From: Capsulimonas corticalis | Lineage (GTDB): Bacteria > Armatimonadota > Armatimonadia > Armatimonadales > Capsulimonadaceae | Direction of reading: 5' to 3' | Length of the DNA: 64,000 bases | Assembly (NCBI RefSeq): GCF_003574315.2 | Contig: NZ_AP025739.1 | Location: 3,410,001-3,474,000, forward strand | Part shown: piece after piece, positions 1-6,932 of the stretch | Layout of the letters: each line of letters begins with the position of its first letter | Position numbering within the stretch: position 1 is the stretch's first letter | Notes under the pieces: model-generated | Seen by the model: only the letters and a program-made list of their open reading frames with translations | Databases searched by the model: none | Told to the model about the DNA's origin: nothing | Position numbers and translations under genes: made by a program

Positions 1-1
1 G

Positions 2-403
2 AACGAGGCGGTCGGCGCCTTCTTTGAAAAGTATCCCACGGCGCTCGGCGCGTCAGTCCACACCGACACAGCCGGCTTCGGCTATATCGATCGAGCAAAG
101 TACCACGCCATCTTCTGTGCGGATGTCTCGGATGTCGAAGCGCGCGTGATGGCCGCCGCTCAAAAGCCCATCTTGATGGCGTCCTTCGGCGCTTCCTCCC
201 CCAGCGCGGCGTGGCGAACAATCCCGTCCTGGTACATGGTGGCCCAGGGAGACCTGTCGATCCACCCGGACCTGGAGCGCTTTTACGCCAAGCGCATGGG
301 CGCGCATACGACGGAAATCAAGGCCAGCCACTGCGCCTTCATCTCCCATCCGAAAGAGATCGCGGCGTTTATCGAGCAGGCGGCGGCAGCCGTCACAAAA
401 TGA
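2..403 (+). CDS. alpha/beta hydrolase, C-terminal part (cut by left edge)
   Basis: The frame is open from the left edge and ends in TGA at 401-403, leaving 133 residues. It matches the last part of alpha/beta-hydrolase esterases: PSWYMVAQGD followed by IHPDLER holds the probable acid residue (D in GDLSIHP), and KASHCAFISHP holds the probable catalytic histidine, followed by a closing helix rich in alanine. The nucleophile elbow lies outside the window, so the substrate cannot be judged. It converges with the small gene at 434-766, 30 bases away. Seen: the motifs. Inferred: the family. Confidence 0.75.
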   Translation, partial: NEAVGAFFEKYPTALGASVHTDTAGFGYIDRAKYHAIFCADVSDVEARVMAAAQKPILMASFGASSPSAAWRTIPSWYMVAQGDLSIHPDLERFYAKRMGAHTTEIKASHCAFISHPKEIAAFIEQAAAAVTK

Positions 404-433
404 GTCTGGGGGCGGCTGGCGAGGGATTGGCGT

Positions 434-766
434 TTACTGGGCTTCGTCCGCGAAGTAAAGCTCCCAGGCCTCAATCTCCAGCGTCAGCCGCTCCTGGATG
501 ATCTGCGGCGCGGACATGCCGCGTGTTCGAATCTGGTCATAAACGTCGCCGGCGGAGGGATCGGTTGTGTAGCCATGGCTGCGCATGGCCGTAAACAGAC
601 ATTGCGCGTGGCGTACGCCTTCGCGGCCGCAGCCGGCGACGATGCCCATTTCAAAACCCGTGAGCAAAATGTCGAGACTGGTAATATCGTCGGGGCGCCG
701 GAGGAACATGGCGGGACGGTTTTTGACTTTGGCGAGGACGTCAACGATCCTCTGTAAGCTGCTCAC
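434..766 (-). CDS. small hypothetical protein with RPAMFL motif
   Basis: A 110-residue soluble protein starting at GTG 766, with GGAG about eight bases upstream. The N-terminus (LQRIVDVLAKVKNRPAMFL, then a short loop and SLDILLTGFEMG) resembles small orphan proteins with an RPxMYLG-type motif after an amphipathic helix. No catalytic motif, signal peptide or membrane segment is visible. It converges with the hydrolase fragment. Function unknown; coding status is supported by base composition, ribosome site and lack of a better competing frame. Confidence 0.6.
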   Translation of the reverse strand: MSSLQRIVDVLAKVKNRPAMFLRRPDDITSLDILLTGFEMGIVAGCGREGVRHAQCLFTAMRSHGYTTDPSAGDVYDQIRTRGMSAPQIIQERLTLEIEAWELYFADEAQ

Positions 767-940
767 CCAAAGATCTCCGCAATTGAGATTTTGTCATGGA
801 GACGCCTTCCTGCGTGTAATATCCGTTTGCTTAGCGGATACGAACGCAGACTGATAAACAAGGTCGTCATCTGGGAGTATTATACGGATATGGGTTCGTC
901 GTTGTCAAATAACGCCACTATATTGAGGGGAGGCGGTGTA

Positions 941-1122
941 ATGTCAAAGGCCAAACGACTGTTTTTGGGCGTCTGATCGCCGTACTGCCCGTCGTTTCCT
1001 ACGTTGCGCTGCTGTTTTATTTCAGCGTGGTGAGTGACGCGGGAAGAGCCGTGACATCCTCCATAAAGCTTGGGGATTCGTACCAGCCCCCAAGGCCGGT
1101 GCTTTGTTTTCCCATATGCTGA
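941..1122 (+). pseudogene. remnant of a membrane protein N-terminus, frameshifted and truncated
   Basis: A good ribosome site (AGGGGAGGCGG at about 926-936) precedes ATG 941, which reads MSKAKRLFLGV and then stops. Adding one base to the T-run at about 961-965 would continue in the next frame as GRLIAVLPVVSYVALLFYF, a clear membrane helix, and on to TGA 1120-1122. The restored frame then runs into the 3' end of the glycosyltransferase gene on the other strand (1017-1769), where it no longer looks protein-like. It looks like the start of a gene whose body was removed, or a short membrane protein with an indel. Confidence 0.4.
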
Positions 1123-1769
1123 ACGAGACTGGGCGAAGTCGCGAATAGAGGCAGACCTTCTTGGGTGAGATAATAGCGCAGCAATATATCGTAGGGCGCA
1201 TCATTTCGCGCCAAGCCATGCTTTCTCAAATAGGTTCTAAACCCATGCCGCATCTTGGCGGTGTAGTACATCGCCTGCGTGCCATAAAATTTGTCGTATG
1301 GATACGAAACGAACAGTTCGCCGTGCGCGCATCCCGCCAGCGCAAAACTCTGCGGACAGTATAAAGAAACGGCGAAGTTATCGCCGTAACGGTCTTCCAG
1401 CACGGAGAGAGTGTCCAGTAGCCGGGCTTGCCAGCCGTGAGCGAAACGGATATCGTCCTCCAGCAATAGTGTTCCTCGCTTGCCGCCGATCGGTTCGTTG
1501 AGGCAGCGATAGTAGTTCCACGTCGCCCGATGGCGCACCGCGTTGTTCTTGATCCATGACCAAACTGTAGGCCCCATCTCCACGACCGTGATCCCGGGCA
1601 TTGGGCGAAGGTGGTCGAGGTGTAACGTGACCGGAGAGCCGACCACCAAAGATACTGAACGTTCACGGCTGATGGGGTACTCGCGCGAGAGGCTGCGCAA
1701 GGTCGCGTCCAGGTAATTTTCCTCGCGCCAGATGGTGGAAATCGCGAGATTGATCTTGTCGAATGTCAT
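1017..1769 (-). CDS. glycosyltransferase-like protein (GT-A type)
   Basis: A 250-residue cytoplasmic protein. Near residue 100 it has LLLEDDIRFAHGW, which looks like the metal-binding acidic motif of GT-A glycosyltransferases; the C-terminal PSLVQHMGKQSTGLG resembles the conserved end of MGAT4-like or LPS-type transferases. Start ATG 1769 is 14 bases after the stop of the nucleotidyltransferase gene on the same strand, so the two are probably co-transcribed. Donor and acceptor sugars cannot be read from sequence. Seen: acidic motif and tail. Inferred: transferase activity and a link to the neighbouring nucleotidyltransferase. Confidence 0.65.
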   Translation of the reverse strand: MTFDKINLAISTIWREENYLDATLRSLSREYPISRERSVSLVVGSPVTLHLDHLRPMPGITVVEMGPTVWSWIKNNAVRHRATWNYYRCLNEPIGGKRGTLLLEDDIRFAHGWQARLLDTLSVLEDRYGDNFAVSLYCPQSFALAGCAHGELFVSYPYDKFYGTQAMYYTAKMRHGFRTYLRKHGLARNDAPYDILLRYYLTQEGLPLFATSPSLVQHMGKQSTGLGGWYESPSFMEDVTALPASLTTLK

Positions 1770-1783
1770 CGCTTTAATTACCG

Positions 1784-3412
1784 TCAGTAAGACTTATCGG
1801 GAATTACGTGCAAGGGCAGCATGAGCAGGGCGTCTTCTCGGAAGCAGACATTGCTTTCATGACCGTCTCGGATCTTCATGACCAGCGTCATGATCGGAAC
1901 TTGTCGATCGGGGCGGAAGGCGGCGGGCATCTCGGACCATTCAAATGAGAGATGCGCCGCGCCGGTGTTTATGGCGGGATTCCCGAGGTCGTGCGCGCCA
2001 ATCTCCGTCCATTTGACGTTGCTGTAAGGGATTTCGAAGCCGGCTGGACGCGATCCCTGGAACTTGTATGGATAGTAAAGCAGCACTTGATAGCGATAAC
2101 CGGGCGGAAGCGCCCGGAGGATTTCGATCTCAAAGCGCAGAGCGTCGAGTTCCCAGAACGCGCGCAGCCGAGCGGGAATCTGATCTCGGGCAGGGCTCTG
2201 TACGAGGATCCGGGACAGCATTTGCGTTTCGCCGGATTCCTTTGGATGGCAGGACGCGGCGATATACCAGCTGCCGTCCGCCGCTACGCGATTCGGCTCC
2301 AAGCGATCGAAGACGTCTTTGGGATTGAGGCGCTGTAGCAGCTCGTCCGGCGTTCGCGGCGCCGTCCAGCCAGACCAGTTCGACAGCAGCATTGGAGCGC
2401 TTGTTGTTTCATGAGGCGACTCGTCAGAACTCAGCGCGCCTGCGGGATTCGGAGTTCTGAATGGGACGGCTCCCAAATATTGGCGTGCAAGGCTCTGGAC
2501 AAAGTTAACCGCATCGTGGGCGGAGAAGCGGTTGACAAGCCTATGGAAACGCCTCTCATCGAACTGCGGATGGCGCGCGAGATCGTGGATATCGGCCAGT
2601 TCTCCGAGCCGGACGATTGGAGATTCCAGCGCTTGCCCTTCGACATAATGACGGAAGGCGTGGACGCACAGCAGCAAGGCCGACATCATCGGGTTTGGCG
2701 CGGTCAGATCCTGCGTCCCAGGAGCAACGCCAGGGCAGGACTCGTCTGCGATCTCCTGGTAGTGGATCGACGTCTCTCGAAGATCGGAAAACGGCTGTAT
2801 CCAGAGGCCCGGATGAGCCTCGGGCCGCATATCGGCGCCGGCCAGCCCCGGCGGATAACTCCAGACCGGGAAGCTCCGATGGATCTCCACCTGCACATCC
2901 CCGCGATACATGACCGCGACATGGGAGCCCTTATCTCGCTTTTCTTCGGTCGCATATCCCAGCCTCGTCATCGCTTCCCAGAGGCTCTCCGGGTCTTTGG
3001 AAAAGAGATCAATATCGCCGCTCACCCGGATATTATCATCCCCTCCAGTGAGAGCGTAAATGGATAAGCCTTTGATAGGAATGACCGGTCCCGCGACTGC
3101 GGGGACAGATTTCACGATCTCTCCCAACGACGCGATCTGCTGCTGAATCCTGTGCCGGGCGAATCGATTCAGAGTAAAGGCCCGGATATTTAGCACGCGG
3201 GACGCCCACCGAGGCCGTTCCTTCTGGACTCGCCGGAAAAACCGGGAGTACAGGTTATGCGAGGCGATGAGAAGGAGCAGCGCATCCTCGTCCACGCTCC
3301 GCACAGCGTCAAAATCTCCGGGCGCGCCGGCGGCCCATTTGAGGATTTGCAGAATCGCGGCGTCGCTCGCGCTTTCTTCGTGAACCAATTTCCTAGATGG
3401 CGTTAGTTGCAA
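1784..3412 (-). CDS. NTP_transf_5-type nucleotidyltransferase family protein
   Basis: 542 residues, starting at TTG 3412 with AAGG nine bases upstream. Residues about 110-150 carry PIKGLSIYAL and then VSGDIDLFSKD, the G-x-D-x-D metal-binding signature of the large uncharacterised nucleotidyltransferase family (PF14907-like). The N-terminal helices before the motif fit the family; the C-terminal third (after about residue 350) is an extra beta-rich region with no recognised match. Relatives are often found beside HPr-kinase-like ATPases and PqqD-like proteins in peptide-associated clusters; here an HPr-kinase-like gene lies at 6933-7898. Substrate unknown. Confidence 0.75.
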   Translation of the reverse strand: MQLTPSRKLVHEESASDAAILQILKWAAGAPGDFDAVRSVDEDALLLLIASHNLYSRFFRRVQKERPRWASRVLNIRAFTLNRFARHRIQQQIASLGEIVKSVPAVAGPVIPIKGLSIYALTGGDDNIRVSGDIDLFSKDPESLWEAMTRLGYATEEKRDKGSHVAVMYRGDVQVEIHRSFPVWSYPPGLAGADMRPEAHPGLWIQPFSDLRETSIHYQEIADESCPGVAPGTQDLTAPNPMMSALLLCVHAFRHYVEGQALESPIVRLGELADIHDLARHPQFDERRFHRLVNRFSAHDAVNFVQSLARQYLGAVPFRTPNPAGALSSDESPHETTSAPMLLSNWSGWTAPRTPDELLQRLNPKDVFDRLEPNRVAADGSWYIAASCHPKESGETQMLSRILVQSPARDQIPARLRAFWELDALRFEIEILRALPPGYRYQVLLYYPYKFQGSRPAGFEIPYSNVKWTEIGAHDLGNPAINTGAAHLSFEWSEMPAAFRPDRQVPIMTLVMKIRDGHESNVCFREDALLMLPLHVIPDKSY

Positions 3413-3472
3413 TGACAGAAACCTTCATTCGTCGATTTCCAAACGGAGATATGGCCGATCGCGAAGCGCTGA

Positions 3473-3979
3473 CTAATAAAGAAGACTCTGAATCGGCGGC
3501 GCTGGATATCCCAGATCCGTCAGCGCAGCTTGCGCGGCCAGTCGGGTGGTGTCTTCCGGCGCCTTGAGGAGAGGAACGAGAGAGGGAATCGCTCGCTGAT
3601 AACCCATGGATCCCAGGACAGTGATGACAAGCGGCTTCAGGTCATTGCTGGGGTCGCCTGGATAGGATTTTGCGAGCATGGCGATACAAAGTTCGCTTGC
3701 CTGGCGCTTTTGTGTCAGGGTTAAGTTCTTCGCCGCGACCCATGCGCTCAATCCCGCCAGCGCATCGGACGCGGAAAAATGCTTTGTCTTCAGACCGTGA
3801 TAGATACTCGCAAAATCCTGCGTGCTGAGCTTGTGGGAGCTGGAAACGCCGAGGGAGATCGCCTCCAAGGACTTTGTGACGCCGCGATCCGTCGATGTGG
3901 CGGCGCCAGCGCGCAAACCGCCGGCGAATATCAACCCGGCGCTCACTGATAATATTGCGAGAGAAAGCTGCTTATTCAC
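3473..3979 (-). CDS. secreted helical-repeat (HEAT-like) protein
   Basis: The preferred start is GTG 3979, directly after the strong site AGGAGGGG; a longer frame to 4030 would run through the promoter and is rejected. The 168-residue product begins NKQLSLAILSVSAGLIF and GGLRAGAA, a signal peptide. The C-terminal half (LVITVLGSMGYQRAIPSLV, then LAAQAALTDLGYPAP) reads as HEAT-type helical repeats. It is the first gene of a leftward unit with the nucleotidyltransferase (60 bases on) and glycosyltransferase, driven by a near-consensus promoter at 4002-4030. Probably an exported protein-binding scaffold. Confidence 0.7.
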   Translation of the reverse strand: MNKQLSLAILSVSAGLIFAGGLRAGAATSTDRGVTKSLEAISLGVSSSHKLSTQDFASIYHGLKTKHFSASDALAGLSAWVAAKNLTLTQKRQASELCIAMLAKSYPGDPSNDLKPLVITVLGSMGYQRAIPSLVPLLKAPEDTTRLAAQAALTDLGYPAPPIQSLLY

Positions 3980-4001
3980 GAGATCCCCTCCTATTAAGAT
4001 G

Positions 4002-4030
4002 ATTGTAATAGAGATGGGACCATTTGTCAA
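4002..4030 (-). promoter_or_regulatory. sigma-70-type promoter for leftward HEAT/NTase/GT unit
   Basis: On the minus strand TTGACA (4030-4025), a 17-base spacer and TACAAT (4007-4002) lie just upstream of GTG 3979 and its AGGAGGGG site. Five of six -10 positions and all -35 positions match consensus. The spacer contains AATGGTCCCA (4024-4015), a 10-mer found again beside the opposite promoter. Confidence 0.75.
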
Positions 4031-4205
4031 GTTGTTTGCAAATATTACGGATCCATAATTAAGGTGATCGTGTTCTGGTTAGGATTGCGATACCAAAACC
4101 TCTCTCAAGGTAGTCAGAAACGGTTGCGTTACTCTCGAAAGTGATATTACATATGCTTCACAAGAAAAGTAACTTTTTGATTCATCAAATGCTCTCCAAA
4201 CTGGC
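4031..4205. other. non-coding part of the divergent intergenic region
   Basis: The space between the divergent starts at 3979 and 4378 is 398 bases and AT-rich compared with its surroundings. Apart from the two promoters and the repeated AATGGTCCCA-like motifs, I see no convincing gene here. An open minus-strand frame (4079-4663) is antisense to the TlpA-like gene and does not look coding. Confidence 0.5.
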
Positions 4206-4235
4206 TTGACAAATCGGGTTATGACTGTATATAAT
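4206..4235 (+). promoter_or_regulatory. sigma-70-type promoter for the six-gene rightward operon
   Basis: TTGACA at 4206-4211, 18-base spacer, TATAAT at 4230-4235: both hexamers are perfect. The -10 runs into AATGGTCCCA (4233-4242), the same 10-mer seen in the opposite promoter, and a third near-copy AATGGCTCCA (4268-4277) follows another TATAAT (4265-4270). The arrangement suggests one regulator controlling both directions. Confidence 0.8.
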
Positions 4236-4377
4236 GGTCCCACATCCAAAACGGCGCCGTTGCTATAATGGCTCCATAATCTTAGCAGCGCGAATTCAGA
4301 GCCGTCATGGCGAATGCGACGCCGTGTCATGGCGTGACGTTTTGTTTGTGTTTCCCATATTTCGGAGTGATAGAAAT

Positions 4378-4839
4378 ATGCCGCTTTCCATAGGAACCCC
4401 ACTTCCATCGCTTGCAGGCGCAACCGGTTGGTTAGGTGATTCTTTTGCAACAAATGCAATCCATGGAAGCCCGCTGCTCGTGCAGTTTTGGGCGATCTCC
4501 TGCCCTGTGTGCAGGATGAACGCGCCCCATCTCTTGGGGCTGATCGAAACCTATCGCGACCAGGGGTTGCAGCTGCTTTCCGTGCACATGCCGCGCATGG
4601 AGAGCGATATGGATGTGGCGGATGTCCGCGTGGAGGCGGAATCGCTGGGTTTAACCGGCCCATGCGCCGTGGACAACGAGCACACGATCGGCGATCTTTT
4701 TCAGACCGGAGGGGTCTGGCCGTGCTACTTCCTGTTTGACGCTCAAGGCAAGCTGCGCAGCCGCGCCGCCGGCCAGCTTGGCCTGAAGATGGCGGAGAAT
4801 TCGCTGAAGCGGATGCTGGCCCTAGAGCCGGCGCTTTAG
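4378..4839 (+). CDS. TlpA-like thioredoxin-fold oxidoreductase
   Basis: Start ATG 4378 follows CGGAGTG; the longer frame from 4234 begins inside the promoter and is rejected. The 153-residue product has FWAISCPVCRMNAP, giving a CPVC redox pair at C42/C45, and the cis-Pro strand region GGVWPCYFLFDAQGK near residue 120. No signal peptide, so it is predicted cytoplasmic. A paralogue of identical length lies at 27907-28368. It is the first gene of a + strand operon that includes a 12-cysteine protein two genes on, an obvious candidate substrate for disulfide exchange (inference). Confidence 0.85.
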   Translation: MPLSIGTPLPSLAGATGWLGDSFATNAIHGSPLLVQFWAISCPVCRMNAPHLLGLIETYRDQGLQLLSVHMPRMESDMDVADVRVEAESLGLTGPCAVDNEHTIGDLFQTGGVWPCYFLFDAQGKLRSRAAGQLGLKMAENSLKRMLALEPAL

Positions 4840-4885
4840 CTGTCCTGTACGTTCGGTAGAAAAGGAGGATGGTGGAACAGCAAAT

Positions 4886-5134
4886 ATGCTTATTGATGAT
4901 CGTGAAGAGTACATTGACCTGGTCGCGCAGGCGGTGATTGATCGGATTGAGGAACGCGACCGCCTCGCCGGGCTGGTGGATCTGGTAGTCCGCCGCGTTT
5001 TGGAACTACAGCATCAACAAGCAGAAGTGCAGAATAACGGTCAACAACCGCAATTGGACAACCAAAAGGAGATCGAGGATGCAGGACAAGCAATCGGAAT
5101 CGTTGGAACAGCAGGCGGCTCCCTCTGTCGCTGA
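4886..5134 (+). CDS. 82-aa acidic helical protein of the cysteine-protein operon
   Basis: Begins MLIDDREEYIDLVAQAV and is predicted to be nearly all helix with a polar Gln/Asn-rich tail. A strong AAAGGAGG lies at 4861-4868, an unusually long 17 bases before the ATG; GGTGGA nearer the start could also serve. Its last 56 bases overlap the start of the next gene in another frame, so the two are probably translationally coupled. No family recognised. Position directly before the cysteine-rich protein suggests a carrier, leader or chaperone partner, but that is inference. Confidence 0.55.
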   Translation: MLIDDREEYIDLVAQAVIDRIEERDRLAGLVDLVVRRVLELQHQQAEVQNNGQQPQLDNQKEIEDAGQAIGIVGTAGGSLCR

Positions 5135-5582
5135 AACCGCGGAAATGAAGTTCGAACGAGAGCGGCTGGCGCGTCGTAATGCACTGAAGCGCTTCGGAAT
5201 GACGTCAGCGATGGCGACATTGGCGTTATTTAGCGTCGACGACCTTGCCCGGATGGTGGGGAAAGCGCTGCAACAGCGCGCCGGCGATAACCAGATCGCC
5301 GGTCGCCTCGCCACCGAATTCCAAAGCATGGGCGCCGCCTTCGCCACGGGGATGCCAACTCCCAGCGCTTGCTCCACGCCCAATGCGTGTCAGGGACTTA
5401 GCACTTGCCAGTGTTGCGTTCAATCGAAAATCTGCGATCAGCTGAAATGTCAGGGCGCGCATACGATTAACTTACGCAACGGCATGGATCCCACGCAAGC
5501 CCAGTCCATCTTGGATGCGTGTAATTCCGCAGCCACTGCGAAGGCGTCCACATGCTGCACCACGAATCACTGTAACTGCTAA
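5079..5582 (+). CDS. 12-cysteine small protein with twin-Arg-like N-terminal segment
   Basis: 167 residues; AAAAGGAGATCGAGG precedes ATG 5079. Residues about 1-27 are charged and soluble, then ARRNALKRFGM leads into a hydrophobic stretch (TSAMATLALFS) that resembles a weak Tat-type or precursor leader region. The last 75 residues contain twelve cysteines, including CQCC, STCC and a terminal NHCNC, with no other recognisable fold. It is preceded by an oxidoreductase gene and followed by a membrane protein, a pseudopilin and an HPr-kinase-like gene. It could be an exported disulfide-rich protein or a modified peptide precursor. No homologous family recognised. Confidence 0.7.
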   Translation: MQDKQSESLEQQAAPSVAETAEMKFERERLARRNALKRFGMTSAMATLALFSVDDLARMVGKALQQRAGDNQIAGRLATEFQSMGAAFATGMPTPSACSTPNACQGLSTCQCCVQSKICDQLKCQGAHTINLRNGMDPTQAQSILDACNSAATAKASTCCTTNHCNC

Positions 5583-5610
5583 TAGGCGGGTTAGTCTCGA
5601 TCCTATAAGA

Positions 5611-5648
5611 GCGATCCCGCAAGACCTCTCTGAGCCTTGTGGGATCGC
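5611..5648 (+). other. stable hairpin between the 12-Cys gene and the next gene
   Basis: GCGATCCCGCAAG (5611-5623) pairs with CTTGTGGGATCGC (5636-5648): 13 pairs including one G-U, 12-base loop. No U-run follows, so it is not a standard terminator; it may stabilise the upstream mRNA or lower expression of downstream genes. Confidence 0.6.
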
Positions 5649-5670
5649 CGCGCCAAGGAATACTCCGAGA

Positions 5671-6066
5671 ATGCAGAAGCCTAAGATCCAAATCATTTTC
5701 TCGCTCATCGTTTTGTCTATCGCCGGAATGTTGCTTTGGGGGCAGCTAAAGCCCGTCCCGCGACCTGCCAAGACGCCTTTTCAGATCGAGCAAGAACAGT
5801 TTGTCAAGAAGATGAACAGCGATAACGACTGGTTTAAACAAGCCTACGCGCATGGAGTGTCCCCCAAGGTGCTCGGGGAGAAAGAGGTCGCAGCGACCAA
5901 TGCGACCATTCGAGAAATTCATCTTGTCGGTAAACGACCGGATTGGGGATCTCTTAGTGTCGAAGAGAGAACGCGCATCACGGACGAAGTCAATCGAAAG
6001 AGCGATGCGGCGAGGCAGGTGATGCGAGACTCGTACTACACAAAGCCGTTCAAACCGGATTGGTAA
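5671..6066 (+). CDS. membrane-anchored hypothetical protein
   Basis: 131 residues from ATG 5671 (upstream AAGGAA). Residues about 6-24 (IQIIFSLIVLSIAGMLLWG) form one membrane anchor or uncleaved signal; the rest is polar and helical with no cysteine, so it is not a redox partner. The motif DWFKQAYAHGVSP and a repeated TNATIREI/TDEVNRKS pattern are visible but not recognised. It sits inside the six-gene + strand operon, after the 5611-5648 hairpin and 68 bases before the pseudopilin gene. Likely periplasmic or surface-facing accessory protein; function unknown. Confidence 0.6.
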   Translation: MQKPKIQIIFSLIVLSIAGMLLWGQLKPVPRPAKTPFQIEQEQFVKKMNSDNDWFKQAYAHGVSPKVLGEKEVAATNATIREIHLVGKRPDWGSLSVEERTRITDEVNRKSDAARQVMRDSYYTKPFKPDW

Positions 6067-6133
6067 ACACGCCGTTTGCTTGCATGATTAGCATGGCGTA
6101 GCGTCGTCGTGGAAATGAAAGGAGCGAGGAAGT

Positions 6134-6865
6134 ATGAGCGGAGAGAAAACAAATCGCGGCGTGGCGGCCGGGTTTACGCTGATCGAGCTTCTCGTCGTCA
6201 TCAGCATCATTGCGTTGCTGGTCGCCATTCTGCTGCCGGTTTTCACCTCGGCTCGGCGCAGGGCTCAGCAGGTGACTTGCCTTTCCAATCTGCGCCAGCT
6301 CGGAATCGCGACCTTTCAATACGCGCAGGATTACGACGATCGTTACCCCTATGGCGGTGATCCGGTCGATTTGGATACGGACGAATTCGTCGATACGTGG
6401 CAGACCTGGCAGGGAGGACGATATGGGCAGGCGATTCAGCAGATGAGGGCAAATAAGCAGTTGCTTCCGAACGTGATGTTCGCTTATGTGAAAAATCGCG
6501 AACTCTGGCATTGCCCTTCCGACAATGGATTTACCCTCGCCGGCACTTTTGAGGGGACGCCTCTGGATGCTGGTTCGTCTTGTTTTGATTCCTTTGGCAT
6601 GAGCTACGGGTATACGACTCTGTTGGCGCTGGACGGGCAAACGATCAGCGGGGTTCGGGCGTGGAGCCGCAAGGCGCCCTACAGCGATCACGATCCGGTG
6701 GATGTCCCACTGTTCGCCGATCAGGTCGGACTCTGGCACGGAGGCATGGAGCGGAAGGAGGAGCGACTGAATATGGTGATGCTGGATGGTCACGCGATCA
6801 GCGTGACGCGCGATCGCGCGGACGCGCTGAACAATATTCTGTTTACCGTTCCCTTGCCCGATTAG
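6134..6865 (+). CDS. type II/IV pseudopilin (DUF1559-related)
   Basis: 243 residues; AAAGGAGCGAGG upstream of ATG 6134. The N-terminus has the class III signal [20 protein letters not shown], to be cut before F by a prepilin peptidase with the helix retained in the membrane. [23 protein letters not shown] is the usual continuation in DUF1559-type proteins, and [11 protein letters not shown] near the end is the DGH element. Cysteines at the mid-protein ([14 protein letters not shown]) may form a disulfide. In such genomes these are abundant surface or secretion-associated proteins; here it is in an operon with a cysteine-rich protein and a kinase-like protein. Confidence 0.85.
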   Translation: MSGEKTNRGVAAGFTLIELLVVISIIALLVAILLPVFTSARRRAQQVTCLSNLRQLGIATFQYAQDYDDRYPYGGDPVDLDTDEFVDTWQTWQGGRYGQAIQQMRANKQLLPNVMFAYVKNRELWHCPSDNGFTLAGTFEGTPLDAGSSCFDSFGMSYGYTTLLALDGQTISGVRAWSRKAPYSDHDPVDVPLFADQVGLWHGGMERKEERLNMVMLDGHAISVTRDRADALNNILFTVPLPD

Positions 6866-6932
6866 CTGGAGCGGCGATTGCAGGAATTTCTTCCGGGTTC
6901 CCTTCGATGTGGAGGCAGGAGATGGCTCAAGC

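Noticed and set aside
791-976. 61-codon + strand frame before the glycosyltransferase
   Set aside because: Most of it is upstream of the strong ribosome site; only the segment from ATG 941 looks gene-like, recorded as a remnant.
4079-4663. Minus-strand frame across the promoter and TlpA-like gene
   Set aside because: Antisense to a clear gene with no coding features, and would cross the operon promoter.
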